Source: an uncultured Candidatus Saccharibacteria bacterium
Lineage (GTDB): Bacteria; Patescibacteriota; Saccharimonadia; Saccharimonadales; Saccharimonadaceae
Direction of reading: 5' to 3'
DNA length: 64,000 bases
NCBI GenBank assembly: GCA_938045445.1
Contig: CALIMM010000015.1
Coordinates: 62,001-126,000, forward strand
Made by a program: the position numbers and the translations under genes
The notes under the pieces: model-generated
Databases searched by the model: none
Told to the model about the DNA's origin: nothing
What the model saw: only the letters and a program-made list of their open reading frames with translations
In this document: positions 51,342 through 58,485 of the stretch, in pieces
How the letters are laid out: every line of letters starts with the position of its first letter
Numbering within the stretch: position 1 is the stretch's first letter

Positions 51342-51730
51342 CGCAATCGCCGCCGCGGGTGTTGGTCATCGACGATGATCAATGGTTTGCTGAGCTGCAG
51401 CTTGCGGCGGTGCGGCGGGCTGGTATGGTGCCTGTCTATGCGGCCGATGTGCTGGCTGGCATAGCAGCGCTCGACGAGGCACTCCCAGCAGTGATCATTC
51501 TCGATATGTTCATGCCCGGGGGTAATGGCCTGGTGCTGCTCCACGAACTGCAATCGTATAGCGATACGGCGCGCATCCCCATCATCATCTGTAGTAATAA
51601 TGCGAGCGACATGACGCTAGCCGATCTCGCACCCTACGGCGTCGTTGCTTTGCTAGACAAAACAACGATGCACCCGAGCGACGTGACGAACGTACTAGGC
51701 AGGTACATCCCAAGCGAGGTAGCGGCATGA
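51338..51730 (+). CDS. Single-domain response regulator paired with the kinase
   Basis: This 130-residue receiver domain has the acidic pocket in VLVIDDDQWF (D12, D13), the phosphoacceptor D56 in VIILDMFMPGGNG, a serine at the switch position in IIICSNNAS and the conserved lysine in VALLDKTT. It has no output domain. AGAGG six bases before the ATG at 51338 marks the start; a longer same-frame ORF reaching back to 50573 runs antiparallel to nothing and is only the kinase gene in another frame. It overlaps recO by four bases. How the signal is delivered is unknown. Confidence 0.92.
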   Translation: MTQSPPRVLVIDDDQWFAELQLAAVRRAGMVPVYAADVLAGIAALDEALPAVIILDMFMPGGNGLVLLHELQSYSDTARIPIIICSNNASDMTLADLAPYGVVALLDKTTMHPSDVTNVLGRYIPSEVAA

Positions 51731-52401
51731 GTATGCAGCGCACCACAGCGATCGTCCTGCGCCGCACCAACTATGGTGAGGCCGACCGCGTACTGCAATT
51801 GCTCACGCCGGAGGGGCAGCGGGCGGTGATCGCCAAGGGTGTCCGGCGCGAGAAGAGTCGGCTGGCTGGGGCAGTTGAACTCTTTGCGATCAGCGATGTC
51901 GTCATCCGCCAGGGGCGCAGTGAGCTGGGCGTGCTAACACAGGCCCGCCTGACGAAGTATTATCAAACCATCGTGGCCGATTATGATCGCCTGCAAGCTG
52001 GTTATGCCGCCATCCAGCTGGTGGCGCAGGCTAGCCGCATGCTAGACGAGCCGGCGTGGTATGAGGTGCTGCGCTTGGTATATGAGGGGCTCAATCAGCC
52101 TAGCGTACCCGTCATGCTTACTCAAGCTTGGCTAGCCATCCACTATGCGGCATTGCAGGGCTACGAGCTGAACCTGCTGCGCGACGTCGTAGGCCAGCCC
52201 CTCCAGCCCGAGCGGCGGTATATGTATGACGGGTCGGAGCGTGGCCTGCGCCTGAGCGACCAAGGCGACATTACCGCCCCGCACATCAAGCTGCTCCGCC
52301 TGCTCGCCACGCGCCCACCCACAGTAGTAGCACAGGTCGGTGGCGTGCTGACCATCCTGCCCGAATGCTGGCTGGTGGCACGGCAGCATGCTGGGGTGTA
52401 A
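51727..52401 (+). CDS. recO: DNA repair protein RecO
   Basis: RecO loads RecA onto gaps with RecR and anneals single strands. The 224-residue protein has the N-terminal OB-fold (TTAIVLRRTNYGEADRVLQL and VIAKGVRREKSRLAGAVELF) and the helical C-terminal domain (LRLVYEGLNQPSVPVML onward). It is slightly short, and the four-cysteine zinc site seen in many RecO proteins is absent; only one cysteine is present, near the C-terminus. The start overlaps the receiver gene (ATGA). The link to the two-component pair is probably only transcriptional. Confidence 0.92.
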   Translation: MSMQRTTAIVLRRTNYGEADRVLQLLTPEGQRAVIAKGVRREKSRLAGAVELFAISDVVIRQGRSELGVLTQARLTKYYQTIVADYDRLQAGYAAIQLVAQASRMLDEPAWYEVLRLVYEGLNQPSVPVMLTQAWLAIHYAALQGYELNLLRDVVGQPLQPERRYMYDGSERGLRLSDQGDITAPHIKLLRLLATRPPTVVAQVGGVLTILPECWLVARQHAGV

Positions 52402-52455
52402 TACTATAGCTTGGATTGTAAGATTCTCTCTGCCACCCCCTAGCAACTCACTGCA

Positions 52456-52560
52456 CCGAAAATGTTCCGGCCAGAACATGCAGCAGAGCTCTTCCGTTTG
52501 CTTTGTGGCTGGCTGGCCTTCATATATTTTCTTGTTCGGTGAATTGCTGTGGGGCAGAGC
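52456..52560 (+). repeat. Small-ORF repeat, copy B, with a 4-base duplication
   Basis: This stretch between recO and glyQS matches copy A (7100-7226, opposite strand) over ACCGAAAATGTTCCGG and ATATTTTCTTGTTCG. From ATG 52462 the frame reads MFRPEHAAELFRLLCGW, then stops at 52542. A tandem GGCT repeat at 52507-52514 shifts the frame; removing one unit restores CGWPSYIFLFGELLW, which aligns with copy A's CWPPDIFLFDELLR. This copy looks decayed. Confidence 0.5.
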
Positions 52561-52630
52561 GTGAGATTATTGAGATGGAGGCATCAATGCCGTGCTTGGC
52601 CATAAGACACACTCCACTCTAGGAAAATGC

Positions 52631-52636
52631 TATAAT
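52631..52636 (+). promoter_or_regulatory. -10 element for glyQS
   Basis: TATAAT preceded by TGC. The leader (about 50 bases) carries a tight hairpin CCGCGTT/AACGCGG at 52664-52680 just before the SD at 52683-52688. It does not cover the SD. Confidence 0.55.
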
Positions 52637-52693
52637 AAAACCAAAGAACCAATCATGAAGCTGCCGCGTTGCCAACGCGGAGAAAGGACGCGT

Positions 52694-54055
52694 GTGAGTA
52701 GCACAACGAGCAACGTAACAATGGAAGCAATTATTAGCCTGTGCAAGCGCCGTGGCTTTATTTATCAGGGGTCGGACGTGTACGGTGGCCTGAGTGGCAC
52801 GTGGGATTATGGCCCGCTGGGTGTGCAGCTGAAGCGTAATATCATGAATTTGTGGTGGCGCCGGTTTGTTGATGAGCGCGACGATATGTATGGGGTGGAT
52901 GCAGCGATTTTGATGAATCAGAAGGTGTGGAAGGCGAGTGGGCATGTCGATACCTTCGTCGATCCGCTGTGCGAGGATACGGTGAATCACCGCCGCTACC
53001 GCACCGATCATATCCTCAAAGATAATGGCGTTGACGCGGACGGCATGACCATGGAGCAGATGGATGCGGTGATTGCCGAGCGTGGCATCAAAAGCCCCGA
53101 TGGTAATCCGCTGAGCAAATCGCGCACCTTTAATATGATGTTCAAAACGCACGTTGGCGCGACCGAAAGCGATGATAGTATTTCTTACCTCCGCCCCGAG
53201 ACCGCCCAAGGCATCTTCACTAATTTCAAAAACATCGTCGATAGTTTCTACCCGAACTTACCATTTGGTATCGCTCAGCAGGGCAAGGCGTTTCGTAATG
53301 AGATTGCGCCGCGCGACTTCGTCTTTCGCTCTCGGGAATTCGAGCAGATGGAGATTGAATATTTCGTCGATCCTGAGCATTGGCAAGAGGCGTTTGATGA
53401 GCTGCTCGCGAGCACGCATGCGTTCTTGGCAGAATTGGGCTTGAAACCAGAACACATCCACGAGCTGGACGTGCCGGCGGAGGATCGGGCGCACTACAGC
53501 AAAAAGACAATCGATATTGAGTACGATTATCCGATTGGCCGCGAAGAGCTGATGGGCATCGCCTATCGGACTGATTTTGACCTGATGAACATCCAGCGCG
53601 CCAGCGGCAAGAGCATGGAATACACTATTAAGGGAACGAACACGAAATTTGTGCCGCACGTCATTGAGCCGAGCTTCGGCGTTGAGCGGGCGCTGATGGC
53701 AGTGCTGGCCAGTAGCTACCGCGAGGACGAGCAAAATGGTGAAAAGCGGGTGTATTTGGCGTTGCCAGAGCATTTGGCGCCGGTCAAATTTGCCGTCTCA
53801 CCACTGCTAAAGAATAAGCCAGAACTGGTGGAAAAAGCCCGTGATGTGTACGCGAACCTTTCCAAAGCCAACCCTGGCCGAGTAATGTGGGACGACAACG
53901 GCAACATCGGCAAACGCTACCGCCGCCAGGACGAAATCGGCACGCCGCACTGCGTGGTGATCGACTTCCAGACGCTGGAGGACGACACCGTCACCGTGCG
54001 CGAGCGGGATACGACGGAGCAGCGGCGGGTAAGAAAGGAAGACATTAATGAGTAA
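52694..54055 (+). CDS. glyQS: Glycyl-tRNA synthetase (homodimeric type)
   Basis: This is the single-chain (alpha2) glycyl-tRNA synthetase, not the two-subunit GlyQ/GlyS enzyme. The 453-residue protein has CKRRGFIYQGSDVYGGLSGT at the N-terminus, motif 2 in IAQQGKAFRNEIAPRDFVFR, motif 3 in VIEPSFGVERALMAVL and a C-terminal anticodon-binding domain. The GTG at 52694 has AAAGGA five bases upstream; the earlier ATG at 52592 lies before the promoter. The last eight bases overlap the AT-rich ATPase gene. Confidence 0.96.
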   Translation: MSSTTSNVTMEAIISLCKRRGFIYQGSDVYGGLSGTWDYGPLGVQLKRNIMNLWWRRFVDERDDMYGVDAAILMNQKVWKASGHVDTFVDPLCEDTVNHRRYRTDHILKDNGVDADGMTMEQMDAVIAERGIKSPDGNPLSKSRTFNMMFKTHVGATESDDSISYLRPETAQGIFTNFKNIVDSFYPNLPFGIAQQGKAFRNEIAPRDFVFRSREFEQMEIEYFVDPEHWQEAFDELLASTHAFLAELGLKPEHIHELDVPAEDRAHYSKKTIDIEYDYPIGREELMGIAYRTDFDLMNIQRASGKSMEYTIKGTNTKFVPHVIEPSFGVERALMAVLASSYREDEQNGEKRVYLALPEHLAPVKFAVSPLLKNKPELVEKARDVYANLSKANPGRVMWDDNGNIGKRYRRQDEIGTPHCVVIDFQTLEDDTVTVRERDTTEQRRVRKEDINE

Positions 54056-55700
54056 GTCGCTTACGAGCGGTAAGAAGATTGTACTAAGGAAGCATGATTC
54101 CGTGGGGCTGAATGAAGCTCAAGATGACGAGGAGTATTTACTAAATTGTTTTGTTGACTTGGGCGATCTTGATCAGATCAAAGATTTTCGCAGTAAAAGG
54201 TGTCTTATTCTTGGAAGAACTGGAGCAGGGAAGACAGCACTTATTACAAAATTAAAAAATGAAAAACAAGAAAAAGTTATTATAATTGATCCCGAAGCGC
54301 TAGCTATGAATCATATATCCAACTCTACTATAATAAATTATTTAGTAGAGCTAGACATAGATCTTAATACTTTCTTTAAGCTTTTATGGCGACATGAGAT
54401 ATGTGTTGAAATATTTACTCAGCATGTGAAAGCAGTTTCTGAAACAGATCACTCTAATTTTATTGACAAGGTTCAGTATTATTTCAAAAAAAATAATCCG
54501 AGGCATTTGAAGGCTTTGGAATACCTTGAACAGTGGAAAGATACTTTCTGGAAAACAAACGATAGCCATATTTCCAAGATGATAGAAAAAACAGAGAACA
54601 GCGTTGGAGCTAGTCTAGGTATGGATGTCGCTGGTTTGCAATCGAAAATAAAAGAAAAAACGGAGCTATCCCGTGAGCAAATCCAGGAGATAAAACAAAG
54701 AGGACAGTCTATAGTCAATGATGTACAGATGAAAGAGGTTATGGGATTACTCGATATGCTGGATGACTTTATTGAATATCATAAAATCAAATACTATGTA
54801 GTTGTCGATAGGCTAGATGAGAAGTGGGTTGGTAATGATATAAGATATAAATTAATAAAATCTCTTATTGAGACACTAAGAGATTTAAACAGACTACAGA
54901 ATATAAAGCCGTTAGCAACGCTGCGGTATGATCTAATTGGGAGAGTATTTGATATCTCGAAAGATTCTGGATTTCAAGAAGAAAAATATAGTTCTTTGTT
55001 TCTCAACATCAGATGGAATCGCGCACAATTGATAAAGCTTATTGATGAGCGTATAAATTATCAATTTAAGCACCGATACTCTAAAAGAACGAGACTTAGT
55101 TATAAGGACATACTACCTAATGAGGTGCTAGGCACTTCGACTATTGATTATATAATTGATAGAACTCTAATGAGACCTCGAGATGTGATTGAGTTTGTGA
55201 ATTTTTGTATAGAGTGCGCAATTGAAGAGAACGATGGCATTATACATGAGAGTACAATTATAGAAGCAGAAGAAAGATATTCAAGGAGTAGGCTAGATTC
55301 GCTCTACTACGAGTGGTTTTCTGACTACCCTGGGTTAAAGCAATTGATAAGTCTACTTAAAAACAAAAAAGATAAACTGACTGTGAAAGACATAAATAAA
55401 GATGCTGTTATGACCTTATGTAGAAAATATAATGATAATCCGCCAAAAACTGATATAGACACAGAAGACTCTACGATAAGGTTTGTTAAGGATGTTCTTG
55501 AAGACAGGATGGATTCATCAGAATTCATAAAGAGGGTGCTGTTAATATTATTTAGAGTGAGTCTAATTGGTATTAAGAAAGGTAATAAGACGAGATGGAG
55601 TACTGAGGTATCACCGAAAATAGAATGGGATGATATAGATGATTCTGCTTTGATTGAAATACATCCATGTTATAGAAAGGCTTTAGGGGTTGCAGAGTAA
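54048..55700 (+). CDS. AT-rich P-loop ATPase, resembles Sll1717-family/KAP-like NTPases
   Basis: This 550-residue protein has Walker A GRTGAGKT at residues 56-63 and Walker B YYVVVDRLDE near residue 250, with a DRxDE acidic pair. Further on, RPRDVIEFVNFCIE and an all-helical C-terminus fit the STAND/KAP-like group known as the Sll1717 family; some relatives occur in defence islands. The gene is far more AT-rich than its surroundings and uses ATA, AGA and TTA codons that neighbours avoid, so it is probably acquired. AAAGGA nine bases before the ATG lies inside glyQS, and the two genes overlap by eight bases. A defence role is only a hypothesis. Confidence 0.8.
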   Translation: MSKSLTSGKKIVLRKHDSVGLNEAQDDEEYLLNCFVDLGDLDQIKDFRSKRCLILGRTGAGKTALITKLKNEKQEKVIIIDPEALAMNHISNSTIINYLVELDIDLNTFFKLLWRHEICVEIFTQHVKAVSETDHSNFIDKVQYYFKKNNPRHLKALEYLEQWKDTFWKTNDSHISKMIEKTENSVGASLGMDVAGLQSKIKEKTELSREQIQEIKQRGQSIVNDVQMKEVMGLLDMLDDFIEYHKIKYYVVVDRLDEKWVGNDIRYKLIKSLIETLRDLNRLQNIKPLATLRYDLIGRVFDISKDSGFQEEKYSSLFLNIRWNRAQLIKLIDERINYQFKHRYSKRTRLSYKDILPNEVLGTSTIDYIIDRTLMRPRDVIEFVNFCIECAIEENDGIIHESTIIEAEERYSRSRLDSLYYEWFSDYPGLKQLISLLKNKKDKLTVKDINKDAVMTLCRKYNDNPPKTDIDTEDSTIRFVKDVLEDRMDSSEFIKRVLLILFRVSLIGIKKGNKTRWSTEVSPKIEWDDIDDSALIEIHPCYRKALGVAE

Positions 55701-55730
55701 GCATTGTAGCCTAGAGGTATTTTAATTTCC

Positions 55731-56207
55731 ATGCCAAACACCATCAACAGACACCTCATCACGCAAAATGCAGACGGAATAGTCCGCCATGATTACCTCT
55801 ACCGCATCTCACTCAAAGCATTAATATATAACGACGCTGGGCGGATCTTGGTCGTCAAAGAGATCGATCGGCCTTTTTGGGATTTGCCTGGTGGCGGGAT
55901 GGATTATGATGAGACGATTGAGTCATCGCTAAAGCGTGAGCTGCATGAAGAAGTTGGCTACCAGGGTGATGTGCGCTATCAAATTTTTGACACATCGGAT
56001 CAGATATATATTGAGCGGCTTGATGCGTATCAAATCTGTTTTTATTGCCGCGTTTGGCCCGAAAATTTCGACTTTGCGCCAGGAGAGGAGGGTGATGATG
56101 TGATGTTCATCAGCCCTGATGATCTACAAGGCACTGGCTACGACGCGACCGATCGGGCATATGCGGCGCACAAGAAATGGCAACAACTGTATAGTGCCTC
56201 GACTTGA
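55731..56207 (+). CDS. NUDIX hydrolase
   Basis: NUDIX enzymes hydrolyse nucleoside diphosphates linked to another group. The 158-residue protein has a full NUDIX box: GGMDYDETIESSLKRELHEE followed by VGY, matching Gx5Ex7REUxEExGU with all metal-binding glutamates. Substrate cannot be assigned. The start ATG at 55731 has no good SD. It lies 30 bases after the ATPase gene and may be part of the same acquired segment or a resident gene. A terminator overlaps its stop. Confidence 0.9.
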   Translation: MPNTINRHLITQNADGIVRHDYLYRISLKALIYNDAGRILVVKEIDRPFWDLPGGGMDYDETIESSLKRELHEEVGYQGDVRYQIFDTSDQIYIERLDAYQICFYCRVWPENFDFAPGEEGDDVMFISPDDLQGTGYDATDRAYAAHKKWQQLYSAST

Positions 56208-56230
56208 ATCCGTCTCCCGTCGAGGTTTTT
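56197..56230 (+). terminator. Intrinsic terminator after the NUDIX gene
   Basis: CCTCGAC (56197-56203) pairs with GTCGAGG (56219-56225) and is followed by five T residues. The stem begins inside the last codons of the gene. Confidence 0.75.
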
Positions 56231-56235
56231 GGTAT

Positions 56236-56497
56236 AATCATTGATTGCCAAAACTTCTTATATAAAGCCGCTGAGATCAGTAAAGTAATGAGTGGCCAAG
56301 AGAGTATTGAGTGTTGGATAGATATACTACAGTAAGTGAATCACATCGGCACCGGCCACATGCCAGAGCACGCCATGGTAGCTAGCGACTACGCCATCAA
56401 GGTTATCAATCTGCTCCACCCCGGCGATAGAGCTGCCGCTGCCCGCGAGCGCCAGTGGCAGGTGCAGGTGATGGGGGAGGAGGTGGCGGTTGTATAG
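56236..56497 (+). pseudogene. Decayed ORF of unknown identity
   Basis: One frame reads IIDCQNFLYKAAEISKVMSG and on to a TAA at 56333-56335, then continues without a break in the same frame as VNHIGTGHMPEHAMVASDYA and LLHPGDRAAAARERQWQV to a TAG at 56495-56497. The second part is GC-rich and protein-like, but no start codon with an SD serves either part. It looks like the 3' remnant of a lost gene; a TATAAT at 56233-56238 overlaps its beginning. The gap to 56683 holds a weak hairpin (about 56533-56572) and nothing else I can support. Confidence 0.45.
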
Positions 56498-56683
56498 CTT
56501 GAGGCAGTAAGTTAGCTGTCTGGCACTAAATAGAAAAAGGGTCCTTAGGCAACTAACCGTTCGGAACCTTTTCGTCTTAATAACTCTTATTGTAGCGACA
56601 TAGAAGAATAAAGCAAATGAGCTAATCTAGTTATGGCAGACAATTATCTATATAAGCAAATAGCGAGAAAAGCTTCAAGGTGG

Positions 56684-56689
56684 TATAAT
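56684..56689 (+). promoter_or_regulatory. -10 element for the second CPBP gene
   Basis: TATAAT preceded by TGG lies inside the longer open frame that begins at 56633, so translation must start later, at 56732. Confidence 0.55.
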
Positions 56690-56731
56690 CACCTCATACG
56701 AACAAAATCACAAAAGGCTAGGTGTATACAT

Positions 56732-57706
56732 ATGAGTAACACGACAGAAAAAACATCTAATTCACTCCCTCTCATTAAAAAAGAGCATCGCAACAAAGTA
56801 CTCATTACTCTCTTTCTCTTGACGGCACTCGCCGGAGGCGGTTACTGGGCGGTTATAGCTGCGACAAGCAGTAGCGCGCCGCCGGTAGCGCTAGCATTGC
56901 GCTTGGCGTACATCGCGGTTTTGTATATGCCGGTACCACTGTATACGCTCTTACTGAGTCGATTGATGCTTGGCATACCAATACCATTTCGTGCGTTGTT
57001 ATCATTGAGACGCATCACCGTGAAGAAGTATGCATTGGTCGCTGGACTATTCTTGGCCTGGGCAGTATTGATGATTGGCTCCGTTGCGGTTCTTGGCTGG
57101 CTGTGGCCAGAGACTTTTGGGCATCTGGCAACGACTAATGGACACTTGGTACACAACCTTGAGAAGCTCATTGGCACATCGGTCGATACTAGCGCGATGA
57201 ATATGCCACCAACGCCGCTTGCCATGCTGCCACTTGGTATCTTTGGTGCATTGATGGCTGGGCTAACGGTAAATGCGATCTTTGCGATGGCGGAAGAGAT
57301 TATGTGGCGTGGTTACCTTGCGCAGGCATTTGCTGGACGGCCATTTTGCAAGAAATATGTGACGATTGGCGTGCTATGGGGACTGTGGCATATTCCACTG
57401 ATTGCCCTAGGGTATAACTATGGCACAGCGAACGCGCTTCTGGGGTCGGTGTTATTCATTGGATTTTGTGTGGTGATGTCGCTCGTGCTTGGTTTCGTCG
57501 TTGAGCGAACCCGAAGTGTGTGGCTTGCTGCGGTGCTGCATGGGACGTTTAATGGCTTCTCGCAAGTTATGCTACTTCTGGTCGTTGGTGGGAGTTCACT
57601 ATTGGCTAGTTCAGCAGTAGGTGTTGTCTCGCTTGTGGCGTGGCTGGTAGTATTTGTGGGTTGTTATATACGCACTACTTTTGCATCTGTCACGGAGCGA
57701 GCATAA
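56732..57706 (+). CDS. CPBP-family intramembrane protease (second copy)
   Basis: This 324-residue polytopic protein is a CPBP/Abi-type glutamic protease. Motif 1 is AEEIMWRGYLAQAF, motif 2 is GVLWGLWHIPLIALGYNYG with the conserved histidine, and motif 3 is VLHGTFNGFSQVML. It is larger than the copy at 6225 and only distantly similar to it. The ATG at 56732 is set by the promoter at 56684-56689; AGGTG seven bases upstream is a weak SD. The family can give bacteriocin immunity, which could matter here next to the acquired ATPase, but that is speculation. Confidence 0.88.
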   Translation: MSNTTEKTSNSLPLIKKEHRNKVLITLFLLTALAGGGYWAVIAATSSSAPPVALALRLAYIAVLYMPVPLYTLLLSRLMLGIPIPFRALLSLRRITVKKYALVAGLFLAWAVLMIGSVAVLGWLWPETFGHLATTNGHLVHNLEKLIGTSVDTSAMNMPPTPLAMLPLGIFGALMAGLTVNAIFAMAEEIMWRGYLAQAFAGRPFCKKYVTIGVLWGLWHIPLIALGYNYGTANALLGSVLFIGFCVVMSLVLGFVVERTRSVWLAAVLHGTFNGFSQVMLLLVVGGSSLLASSAVGVVSLVAWLVVFVGCYIRTTFASVTERA

Positions 57707-57755
57707 GCGGACTGTCTCATTTAGGAGGGTCGATTTCGCTAAACTACTATAGAGG

Positions 57756-57761
57756 TATAAT
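57756..57761 (+). promoter_or_regulatory. -10 element for the 197-aa membrane gene, predicted leaderless
   Basis: TATAAT, six bases, then the ATG at 57768. No SD. Confidence 0.65.
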
Positions 57762-57767
57762 AAAATC

Positions 57768-58361
57768 ATGCGTATAACTCGTCGTATTCAAGCGGTAAAG
57801 CTTCGCCATATTGGGGGACTGCTGGTAATTTTTCTCCTTGGTATGGCTGCGATGCGACAGGCGGCTTGGTATGTGTCGCAGGTGTCTGGTGGTGTGGCAA
57901 TTCTCGACCTTAACTTTGGCAATAGTGCCGCCCACATGAACCATACATTGGCCGCTCTGGGTGAGGCTGGTAGAAGTGCCTATTTGCATGTCTTTTTGCC
58001 AATCGATACCTGCTATGCAGTCATCTATGCGGTGTTTTATACCTATACTTTGGCATTTTTTCTCCGGCGCCTCCCGTTGCAGCGGTGGAAGCTGGGCTGG
58101 GCCCGGTGGATAGTTGTGCTGCCTGTGGTGGCTGCTGTTTGCGACTGGTGGGAAAATGTAGCTTTTGCGTTCATGCTGAGCCAATTTCCGGCACTCGTGC
58201 ACCCAGCACTTGCGGCTAGCACAACAGTAGCGACGATGGCAAAATTCGTACTAGTGTATCTATCGTTGCTGCTTGTGCTGGGGCTTGTGGTATACCATAT
58301 GGCGCGGTGGATTGCTACCAAACACAGCTCCAGTAACAACGACAAGCACCACCACTCATAG
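57768..58361 (+). CDS. Hypothetical integral membrane protein, 197 aa
   Basis: I do not recognise this protein. It has four likely membrane helices: HIGGLLVIFLLGMAAM, CYAVIYAVFYTYTLAFF, IVVLPVVAAVCDWWENVAF (shown in part) and VLVYLSLLLVLGLVVYHM. The CDWWEN motif in the third helix contains charged residues within the membrane, as seen in some transporters or enzymes. The C-terminus is short, polar and histidine-ended (NDKHHHS). The start is set by the -10 six bases upstream. Confidence 0.78.
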   Translation: MRITRRIQAVKLRHIGGLLVIFLLGMAAMRQAAWYVSQVSGGVAILDLNFGNSAAHMNHTLAALGEAGRSAYLHVFLPIDTCYAVIYAVFYTYTLAFFLRRLPLQRWKLGWARWIVVLPVVAAVCDWWENVAFAFMLSQFPALVHPALAASTTVATMAKFVLVYLSLLLVLGLVVYHMARWIATKHSSSNNDKHHHS

Positions 58362-58403
58362 CGCATCGTGAGGTGTACCACCGGTCATTGCTCAATTACC
58401 CCC

Positions 58404-58433
58404 TTGTTACCATAAGCACAATAATGATATAAT
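58404..58433 (+). promoter_or_regulatory. Promoter of the propeller protein gene
   Basis: TTGTTA (58404-58409), an 18-base spacer and TATAAT (58428-58433) preceded by TGA. The leader carries a hairpin, TGTTGTG/CACAACA (58452-58468), directly before the SD AAAGGAGG (58471-58478). Confidence 0.6.
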
Positions 58434-58485
58434 GCGAACGTTATATTAAGGTGTTGTGTTTCACAACAGAAAAGGAGGGTTTTGC

